The position numbers were made by a program, and so were the translations under genes. Positions 9,443-18,013 of a DNA stretch of 64,000 nt are shown one piece after another (position 1 is the stretch's first letter; every line of letters begins with the position of its first letter). The stretch is taken from contig JANQSC010000057.1 in the NCBI GenBank assembly GCA_028284235.1, positions 1 to 64,000 on the forward strand, in the 5' to 3' direction. This stretch comes from Opitutaceae bacterium. GTDB lineage: Bacteria > Verrucomicrobiota > Verrucomicrobiia > Opitutales > Opitutaceae. The notes under the pieces were generated by a model, which saw only the letters and a program-made list of their open reading frames with translations, made no database searches and was not told the origin of the DNA.

Positions 9443-9467
9443 CTCTCTTTCATACTCACATACTCAT

Positions 9468-12400
9468 TTAAAACCTAAACGAATTGGAGAGGCTCCAAGT
9501 GCGAGGAGCGCCCGCTTTCCAGATAGCGACGCCGTACTCCTCCGAATTGGTAGAGCGAACCGGTATCAACTCGTCCGCATCTGTATTCAGATTCTTAACG
9601 CGCAATTCTATGTTCCAACGGACTTTGTCGTCCCAGATCTTCCTTCCATAGCGCAGCCATGCGTCCGCATATATCTCAGCAGGCGTAATGTGCGGATTCT
9701 GGATGTCTTTCATGATCAATCCGTCTTCCACCCAGGTCGGGTATCCAATGGACGCGCCTTGCTGCCAACGAACGGCTGAACCGACGCTGAAGCCCTTGAG
9801 GGCGCCTTCGTTGAAGCTGTAGTTGGTAATCAAGTTCGCCCGCCACTTGCGCTGCTCGGGAGAGGTCTGGCCTTCAAGCGCTTTTTGCACGCGGAACGGC
9901 GCGTAAACTCTCGACTCCATCGTTCCGGACACCAGGTAGCCTTCATACAGATTCGGACCGCCAAAGTATTGCGGAGGAGATGTTCCCTCTACATCCAATT
10001 CCGTGAAATTGAATGGCTGATCATAAATCGCGCCACCATGCCCGATGTACGGATCGAAGATTTCCATCAATTCCGCCAGACGTGGCGAATAGTTCGTCTT
10101 CACCGTCTCTTGCTTCGCGACGTTCAACGCGATTCGCCACTTGTCCGTCGGATTGAAGACGATTTCCGCCTCGAATCCTTCTGAAGCTACGTCTTCCGTA
10201 TCTGTAACGTTGATGCCTGTTCTTTCAAATCCGGTCTCGTCTGGATCCACAGAAAACGCCGTATTGTAAGCGAAGTCGGGAACCTGCTGCCGGAAGAAGC
10301 TCAAAGCGTCCATCGCTACATCGTAGTTCGGCATGGGATCCCATACAGTACCGTCTTCGTTCAAGTGAAGCGTCGCTGGATCTGTCGAATGGTCGTACCA
10401 CTCCGTGACTCGACCCATCGCCTCCGTACTGAGCAGGACTCCATAAATGTGCATCAACTGCTGATTCACATAGGTGCTATACAAGTTCACCTCAGCCGGC
10501 GAATTCAAGAGATTGGTTTCGAATTTGTTTAAACGCACATGCATTCTGCGATCAAACAGACTCATGGTAATACCATACTCTTTCGTCTCACCTGAAGGCG
10601 AAGCGACATTGGCGCCGTAGAAATCAAGCGCGGATTCGCTGAGCGAGAAATTTTCAGACTCGCCATAGTAGGCGCTCAGTTCAACGGATTCCGGCAAGAA
10701 TTTGCTGGGTACGTGGCCCACGATGGACCAAGTGAAGGTATTGATATCGCCTTCGTCTTCATCGTTGTCGAGCACGAGATCGCCCGGCAAACTTACAGCA
10801 GTCACTGGATCCTCGTTCGAATTGTACGATCGAAAGTCGATTTTGTCTTTGCGCCATCCGGCGAGACCAACCAAGTGCCTGTCGAGGAAATAGCTATTCA
10901 ATATTGCCGATTGAGATTCCACCGACTCATACCGCTCGGTGTAGTTGTCGAGCAATGGTTCGTATCCAAACGACTGGAGCTCGTAGCCGCCCGTATTTAC
11001 ATTAAAGGATTCGACCGTTGAAGTATGACCTCCTCCCCAAAGCTGCGGAGCCGTCAATGGATTCAATCGAACATCGTCAATGGAATCGAGATCGTATACG
11101 CTATCATCGCTGATATAGACAATATAGTTATTGAAACGGCCCCAGTGCGCTCCCACATCCCCAGCGCTTATGTTATTCCCGATCGCTTCAGGGCTATCCG
11201 AGTACTCTCTGTAAACCGAGTCAGTTCGAGATTGGTCGTATTTGTTAACCAGACCGGTAATAGTGTGGCTTCCCAACACTCTCGATAGCATATTATCGCC
11301 AAAATAGTCTTTGGTATCTATATTTAGGAAAGCAGTCGCCCGTGTGGATTCCCGCCTGTCAGAGTACGATTTAAAAACCGTTTTTCCCTGCACGAAAGTG
11401 CGGCCATAGTTGGGATTGGGCCTCCCTTTGCGGAACTCGTTAACGTCTACGAAAATCCCCGAGTACCCCTGGAAGGGCACGAAGGACTCGTTATCATAGC
11501 TTTGCTCGTCATGCACAAGCTCGAAACCCGCCTTGCCATCCCAGAGCACTTGCTCAAGGGAGAGATTGTATTGATCCCAATCATCGTTCTGAAACGCCGC
11601 GTATCCAGAAAGCAAGTTCTCTGTAAAATCGAATTGCTCGAGATTCGAAACACTCGTTGGGGGAAGCGAGTTGTCTATATTTCGCCATGGCTGCACGCTG
11701 CCGTAAAAGTGATAGGTCGGCCATGTATTGTTGCCGCTCGGATCGACTTCATAAGGGAAGTCGTGCCCCGCCTGGAAACCATAACCCCACTTCGCTACTC
11801 TGCTCTCAATCGCGGTAATGCCGTCCCTTCCCGTCGTCGGGTCAGCCGAGTCGTGCTCGAAAACCGTGAAAATCGCCCGGCTGGCATTTGCATGATTGAA
11901 GGTTCTTTCATCATTTCCTCTTCCAACCGCGCCAAGGTTCCAGTTCACATTCTGCCGTAGAATCCCTAAACGGGCTAAATCGTCCGCAGCGTCAATCACC
12001 CCATCGTTGTTTACATCGCTGACGTTTATCCAGTTGTTGTTCGTTCTGAGATCCGCATAGAACGAATTGAAAGCGACGGTGTCGTAGTCGCTCGGGACCT
12101 GAAGCGGATTGCCGTTGACGTCCAAAACGCCGTTTTCGTCCAGCAATTCCTGCATCAACTCCCTCTTCACTCCAAGCTGCTCAAAGAAGTAGGGAAGCGT
12201 ATAGCCCGGGCCGATTTGGCTTGGACGATTGCCATCGCGTTCGCCTACCTCAAAAAAGCCACGGAGCGTCGCGCCTTTCCAGAGCTTCCCTGTAGCCGTT
12301 CCATAATAGCGCACCTGATTTTGGTAGGCTTGTTCCTGGCGAAACCTCTTTTCCTCGTTCAGATAGGAAAAACGCGCCGCGAGACGATCCTCCAGAAGCA

Positions 12401-13451
12401 CCTTGTTGTAATCCAAGGTGAAGCGGTTCGTCCCCTCGCCGTCTAGCTTGTAGCTAAGCGATCCCGAATCGCGGAACTTCGCGCGAGACATTGAGGAATT
12501 AGCAATGCCCGCGGGACTCCCCAGACCAAATAAAATGGAATTGGCGCCGCGGTTGATCTCGACGGAATCCATATTGAACCGATCGGTCGGTATTCTCGAT
12601 GGAAAGTAGTTGCGGGTGATATCCGCTCTCCCCAAACCCCGGATACGCTGGGCATCCTGGGGAGACACTCGAACGGATTCGTCGCTGTAAGACGTTCCCT
12701 CCGGAACCGCATAGTCCGTAAAGTTGCCTCCATCGCCCGCCGCCTCCGTGTTAGTCGTATAGAGAAACAAATCACTGTTACTCGTCGCGCCGATATCGTC
12801 GAGAAAATCAGCCGTAAGAATCTGAATCGATGCGGCAACATCGCGTACCGAGGTCTTCAAACGCGTCCCCGCCATCGTCTGCGTAGCGCGGTAGCCTTGG
12901 TTTTCCGACGCGTCGACGGTGAACGGCGATAATTCGAATACTTCCTCTACGGATGCATCATCCTGGGCAGGCAGCTGCGTCGCCACCGTGATCGCAATTG
13001 CCAGGAGGCCTTTGAAAAAGCCGCCAATCGCTTTTTTAGTTTTTGCTTTTTGTAAATTCATTTGGGTTTGTATAGTAGTGTTTTTCTGCAAGGTGTTTTC
13101 TGAGCGGTCCGGGACATCACCTCCTTTCTCCACTCGCTCTATGATTCCATAAGCCTGCCCGCCACTAACCGGGACGGCCACGAACGGGGTGCCTTCCAGC
13201 AACTGCTCCAAAGCATCCTGGACTAAGAACTTCCCCTTGAGGGGGCGCGTCTCGTAACCCGCGATTAAGTCGCTTGCGAACACAAGCTCGATTCGGCCTT
13301 GTTTCGCCGCGAGCTGGAGCGTCTCTTCTGCCGGCCCAACTTCCAAATTGTACACGCGCTTCTTCGCCGCGCTCGCCTCGGCGAAAGCGCAATGAAGAAA
13401 CGCGCTCAACAAAAATTGGAGAGCCAGCGCATTCCCAATGATATACCTCAT
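9468..13451 (-). CDS. TonB-dependent receptor with N-terminal STN domain
   Basis: An outer-membrane active transporter that also signals: the STN domain normally contacts a FecR anti-sigma factor. Residues 1-24 form a signal peptide, residues about 30-110 the STN domain, about 170-330 the plug, and the rest a 22-strand barrel ending in Arg-Phe. The length (1327) is large. Oddly, residues 131-165 look like a second export signal ('MNLQKAKTKKAIGGFFKGLL', then a hydrophobic run and AQDD), and the usual Opitutae receptor start 'VFELSPFTVDAS' follows. An ATG at 13061 could therefore start a receptor without STN. Upstream is the ECF-type promoter at 13522-13550. The gene lies 259 bp after fecR on the same strand. 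Substrate unknown; the nearby GH144-like enzyme suggests a glucan oligosaccharide. Confidence 0.9.
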   Translation of the reverse strand: MRYIIGNALALQFLLSAFLHCAFAEASAAKKRVYNLEVGPAEETLQLAAKQGRIELVFASDLIAGYETRPLKGKFLVQDALEQLLEGTPFVAVPVSGGQAYGIIERVEKGGDVPDRSENTLQKNTTIQTQMNLQKAKTKKAIGGFFKGLLAIAITVATQLPAQDDASVEEVFELSPFTVDASENQGYRATQTMAGTRLKTSVRDVAASIQILTADFLDDIGATSNSDLFLYTTNTEAAGDGGNFTDYAVPEGTSYSDESVRVSPQDAQRIRGLGRADITRNYFPSRIPTDRFNMDSVEINRGANSILFGLGSPAGIANSSMSRAKFRDSGSLSYKLDGEGTNRFTLDYNKVLLEDRLAARFSYLNEEKRFRQEQAYQNQVRYYGTATGKLWKGATLRGFFEVGERDGNRPSQIGPGYTLPYFFEQLGVKRELMQELLDENGVLDVNGNPLQVPSDYDTVAFNSFYADLRTNNNWINVSDVNNDGVIDAADDLARLGILRQNVNWNLGAVGRGNDERTFNHANASRAIFTVFEHDSADPTTGRDGITAIESRVAKWGYGFQAGHDFPYEVDPSGNNTWPTYHFYGSVQPWRNIDNSLPPTSVSNLEQFDFTENLLSGYAAFQNDDWDQYNLSLEQVLWDGKAGFELVHDEQSYDNESFVPFQGYSGIFVDVNEFRKGRPNPNYGRTFVQGKTVFKSYSDRRESTRATAFLNIDTKDYFGDNMLSRVLGSHTITGLVNKYDQSRTDSVYREYSDSPEAIGNNISAGDVGAHWGRFNNYIVYISDDSVYDLDSIDDVRLNPLTAPQLWGGGHTSTVESFNVNTGGYELQSFGYEPLLDNYTERYESVESQSAILNSYFLDRHLVGLAGWRKDKIDFRSYNSNEDPVTAVSLPGDLVLDNDEDEGDINTFTWSIVGHVPSKFLPESVELSAYYGESENFSLSESALDFYGANVASPSGETKEYGITMSLFDRRMHVRLNKFETNLLNSPAEVNLYSTYVNQQLMHIYGVLLSTEAMGRVTEWYDHSTDPATLHLNEDGTVWDPMPNYDVAMDALSFFRQQVPDFAYNTAFSVDPDETGFERTGINVTDTEDVASEGFEAEIVFNPTDKWRIALNVAKQETVKTNYSPRLAELMEIFDPYIGHGGAIYDQPFNFTELDVEGTSPPQYFGGPNLYEGYLVSGTMESRVYAPFRVQKALEGQTSPEQRKWRANLITNYSFNEGALKGFSVGSAVRWQQGASIGYPTWVEDGLIMKDIQNPHITPAEIYADAWLRYGRKIWDDKVRWNIELRVKNLNTDADELIPVRSTNSEEYGVAIWKAGAPRTWSLSNSFRF

Positions 13452-13521
13452 TGTTTATGCATGTTTGCAGTTCGAGTTGAACGAGCGTCATGGGGATCGT
13501 GAAAGGGTACACGTCTCCAAT

Positions 13522-13550
13522 GACACTCCGGGTTTGTCGTTTTATGAAAA
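13522..13550 (-). promoter_or_regulatory. ECF-type promoter before the TonB receptor gene
   Basis: On the minus strand TTTTCATAAAACG, nine unmatched bases, then GAGTGTC. The same two blocks with the same 9 nt gap precede the ECF sigma gene (15331-15359). The distance to the receptor ATG is about 70 bp. Confidence 0.65.
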
Positions 13551-13710
13551 GAAATATAGTTTTTTTCTAAAACTCAAAAACAAACGCATTCATTCCTAAG
13601 AATACTTTAAATTAATATGCGCGAATTTATATAACTTATAGAAACGTGCATACGCGAAGAATCTGCCCATCCTTACATGATGGGATCTCACATCCGCTTC
13701 TCGCGCGTTT

Positions 13711-14766
13711 TTACTCCCTTGAGCGAAGTACAATCACGGAATCGCCCATTCGTTCCGCTTCAATGTTCTTCGTTATTTCCAGAGCGCTTACAAACGCGTC
13801 TATATTGTTCGGGCTAATATTGACGGACATTTCCTCGTCGCGAATGGAAGGATCCTCAATGAAGATCTTCCTACTATTGCGCCGATTCAACTCCATCACG
13901 ATCTCCTCCAGAGGAGTCGCGTTGAAAACTAACAACTGATTCAGCCAAGTGAGCTCCTTCTCGATGTCGGCCTCCGACACCAATTCCACCTCAGGCAAGC
14001 GAGACCGGCGACTCGAACTGACAACCGATCTTTGGCCCGCGCTCAACTCCTGGACCGTCGACCCAATCGCTTCCACCTGCAATACGGGTTCACCCGCTTT
14101 TGCGGAACCAAGCATCACCCGCCCCTCGGTCACCAGCACATCGACCGAATCGCTTTCAATCTGTACGTTGAACATCGTCCCGACCGCCTGCACCGCAACG
14201 CCTCGCGCCGTCACTACAAACGGCCTCGCCTCGTCTTTGGAAATCGTAAAATGAGCCTCGCCGCGAACGAGTTCTACATTCCGGCTCGTCTCCGTATAGC
14301 GCACGAACGCCTGGGATTCCCGGTTGAGTTCAACGATGGAGCCGTCCTCCAAGACATGGCGTTCATACGATTCGCTGAACTCCCCCTCGGCCAATCTCTC
14401 CGCCTCCGGACTTCCAGTGAAAATCCACATCCCGAGCCCCAATGCCAACACCGCTGCAATCGAAGCAACCCACTTAGTCATCCAACTCGCATACACACGC
14501 TTCTCCCTTGTCTCCGTATCCAACAAGTCAGGATTCGGCGTGAGACTGTGCTCGGGACGCCAGTCGGCTAGAATGTCTAGTTGCTTCCAGGTCTTCTGAC
14601 GATTCGCGTACGCCTCCGCGTGGTTCGAGTCTTCGCCCAGCCAATCCAGGAATTCGTCCTGTTCTTCACTTGAGAGACCATAGGCTTGCCGGACCACCCA
14701 TTCGGAGGCCTCTCGATTGACCCGAACCAATCCCGGTTCGGCTGAGTCTGCCGTTTCCTTCTTCAT
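13711..14766 (-). CDS. FecR-family anti-sigma factor
   Basis: An inner-membrane regulator that holds an ECF sigma factor and receives the signal from the receptor's STN domain. The cytoplasmic N-terminal part has the FecR/DUF4880-type helix ('WVVRQAYGLSSEEQDEFLDWLGED', residues about 23-46). One membrane span lies near residues 95-116 ('WVASIAAVLALGLGMWIF'), and the periplasmic FecR domain (about 130-230, 'VELNRESQAFVRYTETSRNV') and a C-terminal STN-like secretin fold follow. At 351 residues it is of normal size. Its ATG overlaps the stop of the sigma gene by 4 bp (ATGA), which implies coupled translation. The 259 bp after it hold no gene and contain the receptor promoter. Confidence 0.9.
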   Translation of the reverse strand: MKKETADSAEPGLVRVNREASEWVVRQAYGLSSEEQDEFLDWLGEDSNHAEAYANRQKTWKQLDILADWRPEHSLTPNPDLLDTETREKRVYASWMTKWVASIAAVLALGLGMWIFTGSPEAERLAEGEFSESYERHVLEDGSIVELNRESQAFVRYTETSRNVELVRGEAHFTISKDEARPFVVTARGVAVQAVGTMFNVQIESDSVDVLVTEGRVMLGSAKAGEPVLQVEAIGSTVQELSAGQRSVVSSSRRSRLPEVELVSEADIEKELTWLNQLLVFNATPLEEIVMELNRRNSRKIFIEDPSIRDEEMSVNISPNNIDAFVSALEITKNIEAERMGDSVIVLRSRE

Positions 14767-15299
14767 AACGTTCTAATCCTGCTACAGCTGCGCAAATACT
14801 CCGAACACTTGTCCACGCCGATTGAAAGCTGCGTGTAAACCGTCGGCAACGAGAGGCCCAGCTCGCTGGCAATCTCCTTCGGCGTCATCCCATATACCTT
14901 GCACAAGGTAAATACCCGGCGACATCGAGCCGGAAGCGATTGTATGGCGACCGTCAGCGTCTCCAACTCCTGGTTACGCGAAACGGTTTCCTGAATATCC
15001 TCATCTTCATCCAGTATCTCGAGGTCCTCAAACGTCGCCATTTGGCCCTCGCCCCGAACGGTCGCCGACCGGATCGCGTTCAACGCGACATTTCGAGCCG
15101 TCGCGAACAAGAACGCTTTCGGCGCCTTCACCTCCCTCTTCTCGTACGCGCGGAAAACTCTCAGGTAGGCTTCCTGGATGACGTCATCCAAGTCCAAACC
15201 AGACGGGAATCGGCTTTTCAGCCAAGCGCGCAGCATCGCTTCGTGAGGCTGCAGATTGGCCGCGAACCAACGGCTTTGCCCTGTCAGTTCAGGAGACAT
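14763..15299 (-). CDS. ECF RNA polymerase sigma factor (FecI-like)
   Basis: An extracytoplasmic-function sigma factor expected to direct RNA polymerase to the receptor promoter. The sigma2 region is at about residues 10-80 ('DLDDVIQEAYLRVFRAYE') and sigma4 at about 110-165 ('SLPARCRRVFTLCKVYGMTPKEIASELGLS'). I chose the ATG at 15299, giving 178 residues. The upstream ATG at 15335 falls inside the -10 side of the predicted promoter, so a transcript from it would not contain that codon. The gene overlaps fecR by 4 bp, and its promoter matches that of the receptor gene, which points to autoregulation. Close relatives in Opitutae begin with the same 'MSPEL' type of start, as far as I recall. Confidence 0.88.
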   Translation of the reverse strand: MSPELTGQSRWFAANLQPHEAMLRAWLKSRFPSGLDLDDVIQEAYLRVFRAYEKREVKAPKAFLFATARNVALNAIRSATVRGEGQMATFEDLEILDEDEDIQETVSRNQELETLTVAIQSLPARCRRVFTLCKVYGMTPKEIASELGLSLPTVYTQLSIGVDKCSEYLRSCSRIRTL

Positions 15300-15330
15300 T
15301 AATCGAGATTGGATTTCATATCGATACTGA

Positions 15331-15359
15331 GACACTCTCAGCGAAACGTTTTATGAAAA
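15331..15359 (-). promoter_or_regulatory. ECF-type promoter before the sigma-fecR operon
   Basis: On the minus strand TTTTCATAAAACG, nine bases, GAGTGTC; both blocks are identical to those at 13522-13550 while the spacer and flanks differ. The GTGTC end resembles known ECF -10 elements carrying GTC. Confidence 0.65.
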
Positions 15360-15544
15360 AATTCTCGGATTTTTTTTCGCGACTCAACCACACAGTAAGA
15401 AGCGACGTCATTATAATCTAAGGTTCATGTTTTGTTCATGAACAGAATACTGTATGACTTCATGGGTTCTACGTATGTCAACCAAGCATGCGTTCTCTCT
15501 GCCCGTGCCATGCTCTTCGACCGGCGATACGTTACCCCTTTTCT

Positions 15545-15622
15545 CGGCGTCCTCCGCGTCCTCTGCGGTTCAAAATCGACACCTGCCAATTCTAACCGCG
15601 GAGGACGCAGAGTTCGCAGAGG
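15545..15622. repeat. Inverted repeat of the AACCGCGGAGGACGCAGAG kind
   Basis: Left arm CCTCCGCGTCCTCTGCGGTT (15551-15570) pairs with AACCGCGGAGGACGCAGAG (15594-15612) with few mismatches around a 23 nt loop. The same wording is a widespread dispersed bacterial repeat in my memory. The wider gap 15336-15745 holds this repeat and no gene that I can support. Confidence 0.55.
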
Positions 15623-15745
15623 AACTAAACTACTCAATTGAGTTCGGAAGTCACCCCACTCCCTTAGCGCTTCACCTCTTAGCGCATCTTGGAAATTCGA
15701 TCCACCCCCCCCCTCAGCGTTTTTGCACAAGCAAGTCTACCAAGT

Positions 15746-15794
15746 CTTCACTATTCACTCCTCACCATTCACTATTCACTGTTCACTGTTCACT
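15746..15794 (+). repeat. Heptamer (NTTCACT) tandem array C
   Basis: Seven units: CTTCACT, ATTCACT, CCTCACC, ATTCACT, ATTCACT, GTTCACT, GTTCACT. The last codons and the stop of the GH144-like gene (stop at 15776-15778) are written by this repeat, so the array has entered or grown at the gene end. Confidence 0.75.
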
Positions 15795-17143
15795 CCTCTA
15801 AATCCCAATCGGCCCAACCCTTCAATCACTTCCGGACACGACATAAACAGGTCCCAAAACAGACCCGTCCGGTAGTTCTCGATCATCACCACTATCGGCC
15901 CCTGGTCGATGGCCAAATATCGTGGAGCGACCCAGCCGCTGTCGGGACGAAACGCGTCGTAGAACCCAGCCGGACCCACCAAGACGTCACCGTAATCCCG
16001 GAAGAACCCGCGGATCGCCGCGAGCGACTCCTCCGGCGTGTACGGAATCACGCAAATCGCCCCGGTCGGGGAAATCACGCCAATGTCCCGGTCCGGCCGA
16101 TGGGACGCGTAGCCGATGTGGTCTTTTTTCGGTGAATAACTCGAAGTCATCCCCCAGCAACTCTCGCCGTATCCGCCAAAGCCATTCGGATTCCGCAAGC
16201 AATAGCGATAGTGCATCAACGCCTGGTTCCGATTGAGCTCCCAGAAATTCCCGTAGGCGTCCTCCAGATTCCGAGGATCCAATCCCATATAGGAATACGC
16301 CGCCCAAAACAGCGGGCCGACCGGCGAATCGTTGTCGTGGTAGTGGTCGAGCACGCGATCGAGCCCGTAGAACGTGTCGTCCGCCTCGATCTCCCCATTT
16401 CGCGCCCAACAGTGATGGTAGACTTCCGGATCCATCGAATGAGTGGGCGACGAAGCGGCTAGCACGTGAGTGATGAGCGTCTCATTGTATCCATGCAACG
16501 CGAAATTCTTTTCGAATCCATAATTTGGAGACCAGTGCCAATAGAGGTTTTTCGTTCCATTGGTATACCAATTCCAGTCCACTTCCCGCCACAAGGTGTC
16601 AATCCGATCCGCCAGCGCCTTTTCCGCCGGATCGTCGGGATCGCAATATTGCCGGACGCACAAGAGCCCCTGAATCAGAAACGAGGTTTCGACCAGATCG
16701 CCGCCGTCGTCGTTCGGGCTGAACGGCTTGACCCGACCCGTTTCGCCATTCAACCAATGCGGCCAAGCCCCATGGAAGCGATCCGCGGTTTCCAGAAAGC
16801 CCACGATTCGCTCCAATCGCTCCATTCCCTCTTCCCGCGTGATATACGACCGTTCGATGCCGACAATCAGGGCCATGACGCCAAAACCTGATCCGCCCGT
16901 AGTCACGATATGGGCGTCATCGAGCGGATAGATTCCATCCGGATGGTAGCGCTCGGGAGCGAGCCCGGAATTCGGTTCGGCGAAGTCCCAGAAGTACCGG
17001 AACGCTTGGGACTGAGTCGCGTCCATCAGCTCCTCGTCGGTCGCCGTTTCTCCAAATTTCTTCCATTCGCTTCCGGCATCGCTGCAACCGGAAAGAACAA
17101 GCAAAAGGCCGACGACGGCCGTTAAACTAAAAGTCGATTTCAT
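15776..17143 (-). CDS. GH144-like glucoamylase-family lipoprotein
   Basis: A predicted glycoside hydrolase of the (alpha/alpha)6 barrel 'glucoamylase-like' family, whose characterised GH144 members are endo-beta-1,2-glucanases. The N-terminus is a lipoprotein signal with lipobox L-S-G-C (Cys20), so it is probably anchored to a membrane. The family core starts at 'QSQAFRYFWDFAEPNSGL' and includes the 'GGSGFGVMALIVGIERSYITREE' segment and 'YHHCWARN'. The C-terminal region has 'SCWGMTSSY', an acidic active-site area before 'AYSPTG'-like 'VISPTGA', and 'YLAIDQGPIVVMIENYRTG'. The last residues come from a heptamer repeat. Position beside the sigma/FecR/TonB genes suggests glucan uptake. A small inverted repeat GCGTA-CGTGC-TACGC lies at 17160-17174 before the gene. 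Confidence 0.8.
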   Translation of the reverse strand: MKSTFSLTAVVGLLLVLSGCSDAGSEWKKFGETATDEELMDATQSQAFRYFWDFAEPNSGLAPERYHPDGIYPLDDAHIVTTGGSGFGVMALIVGIERSYITREEGMERLERIVGFLETADRFHGAWPHWLNGETGRVKPFSPNDDGGDLVETSFLIQGLLCVRQYCDPDDPAEKALADRIDTLWREVDWNWYTNGTKNLYWHWSPNYGFEKNFALHGYNETLITHVLAASSPTHSMDPEVYHHCWARNGEIEADDTFYGLDRVLDHYHDNDSPVGPLFWAAYSYMGLDPRNLEDAYGNFWELNRNQALMHYRYCLRNPNGFGGYGESCWGMTSSYSPKKDHIGYASHRPDRDIGVISPTGAICVIPYTPEESLAAIRGFFRDYGDVLVGPAGFYDAFRPDSGWVAPRYLAIDQGPIVVMIENYRTGLFWDLFMSCPEVIEGLGRLGFRGVNSEQ

Positions 17144-17199
17144 GGGGTAAGATGTATTTGCGTACGTGCTACGCGGGTAGCAAACGATGACTACACTGT

Positions 17200-17631
17200 C
17201 TAGACGCTCAACGGATTTTCAAGCCTGACTCCCTCGAATCGATGAAAATCGCTGTCGTTGCTGAAAATCGTCGCCCGGTTCTCCATCGCCATGGCCGCGA
17301 TGTAAGCGTCGGTCGTAAGCTTACCCCCAACCCCCAGGGTCACCAGCAACTCCCTGAAGAAGGAATAGTGACGCTCTCCCGGCGACAACAGACTAACGCA
17401 GTCGGAACTCAACCAAACATCCACCATTTCAAACGCAGCGGCCGTCGACAGCGGTTCTTCCAAGATTTTTGGATGCGTCATCAATCGCACGAATCCATTC
17501 ACGCAAATGCTGGGAATTAATACGCTTGTTTCGCCATTCAAAGCAGCCTCCCACCAGCGTCTCGATTCCTCGTGGAACCGAGATGACTCGTTGTGGGCGT
17601 AAACAAGAAGATTAACATCCGGAATGATCAT
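17200..17631 (-). CDS. PIN-domain toxin (VapC type)
   Basis: A probable Mg-dependent ribonuclease toxin of a type II toxin-antitoxin pair. The PIN acidic residues are in place: Asp5 in 'IPDVNLLVYAHN', Glu near residue 44 region, Asp near 107 in 'TTDAYIAAMA' and Asp near 127 in 'FSNDSDFHRF'. The 143-residue length is normal for a TA-type PIN protein. Its ATG overlaps the stop of the antitoxin gene by 4 bp, the usual antitoxin-first arrangement. The target RNA cannot be told from the sequence. Confidence 0.85.
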   Translation of the reverse strand: MIIPDVNLLVYAHNESSRFHEESRRWWEAALNGETSVLIPSICVNGFVRLMTHPKILEEPLSTAAAFEMVDVWLSSDCVSLLSPGERHYSFFRELLVTLGVGGKLTTDAYIAAMAMENRATIFSNDSDFHRFEGVRLENPLSV

Positions 17632-17879
17632 ACCTTCGAGGAGTCTTCCACGTCCAATTCATCGAGCCGCTCCTTCAGCTTCACCTCGTCCACGCCACTC
17701 CGGTAAGCCAATTTCCTCGTCTTCAATCGCGTCCGTCTCTTGGTAGACGAGCCACGAGACGGTTCTAGCCCCCTTCTTAGAGCGCGATTCACCACATCCT
17801 TGAAGCTCATGCGTTGACGTCTCGCCACCCGCTTCAATTTCTCCGCAATATCGTCTTCGATCGTGAGTGTCGTTCTCAT
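17628..17879 (-). CDS. Ribbon-helix-helix antitoxin (VapB type)
   Basis: The DNA-binding antitoxin of the VapC-like toxin. The N-terminus 'MRTTLTIEDDIAEKLKRVAR' is the beta strand and first helix of a ribbon-helix-helix fold, followed by 'MSFKDVVNRALRRGL'. The C-terminal part is basic then acidic and should wrap the toxin. I chose the ATG at 17879 because related antitoxins begin at this Met; ATGs at 17888 and 17891 in frame add 3 or 4 residues and lie within the palindrome 17885-17896. It likely represses its own operon. Confidence 0.82.
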   Translation of the reverse strand: MRTTLTIEDDIAEKLKRVARRQRMSFKDVVNRALRRGLEPSRGSSTKRRTRLKTRKLAYRSGVDEVKLKERLDELDVEDSSKV

Positions 17880-17884
17880 TTTAG

Positions 17885-17896
17885 ACATCATGATGT
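17885..17896. promoter_or_regulatory. Likely operator of the VapBC-like operon
   Basis: The perfect palindrome ACATCATGATGT sits at the start of the antitoxin gene. Two further ACATC words lie within 30 bp upstream (around 17908-17922). Repeated half-sites at the promoter are typical of ribbon-helix-helix autoregulation; binding is inferred. The 118 bp from 17896 to the membrane-protein gene hold nothing else I can name. Confidence 0.5.
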
Positions 17897-18013
17897 TTCA
17901 ATTATTGATGTCAAGATGTAACTCTTTCCAGATTACTGGCACACCCCATCGGAATGCGTCAAAATATCGGGCAGCAAACCGACGGCCGAGCGACTCTCGT
18001 CGAGTAGCCCCCT

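Noticed and set aside
9145-9459. Minus-strand open frame inside the MITE
   Set aside because: It has no transposase motif and ends in the inverted repeat; it is a by-product of GC-rich palindromic sequence.
13058-13117. 19-codon leader peptide gene before Met131 of the TonB receptor
   Set aside because: As a feature it is not supported: the SD-to-ATG gap is only two bases, and the frame lies inside a longer good reading frame. Kept only as part of a finding.
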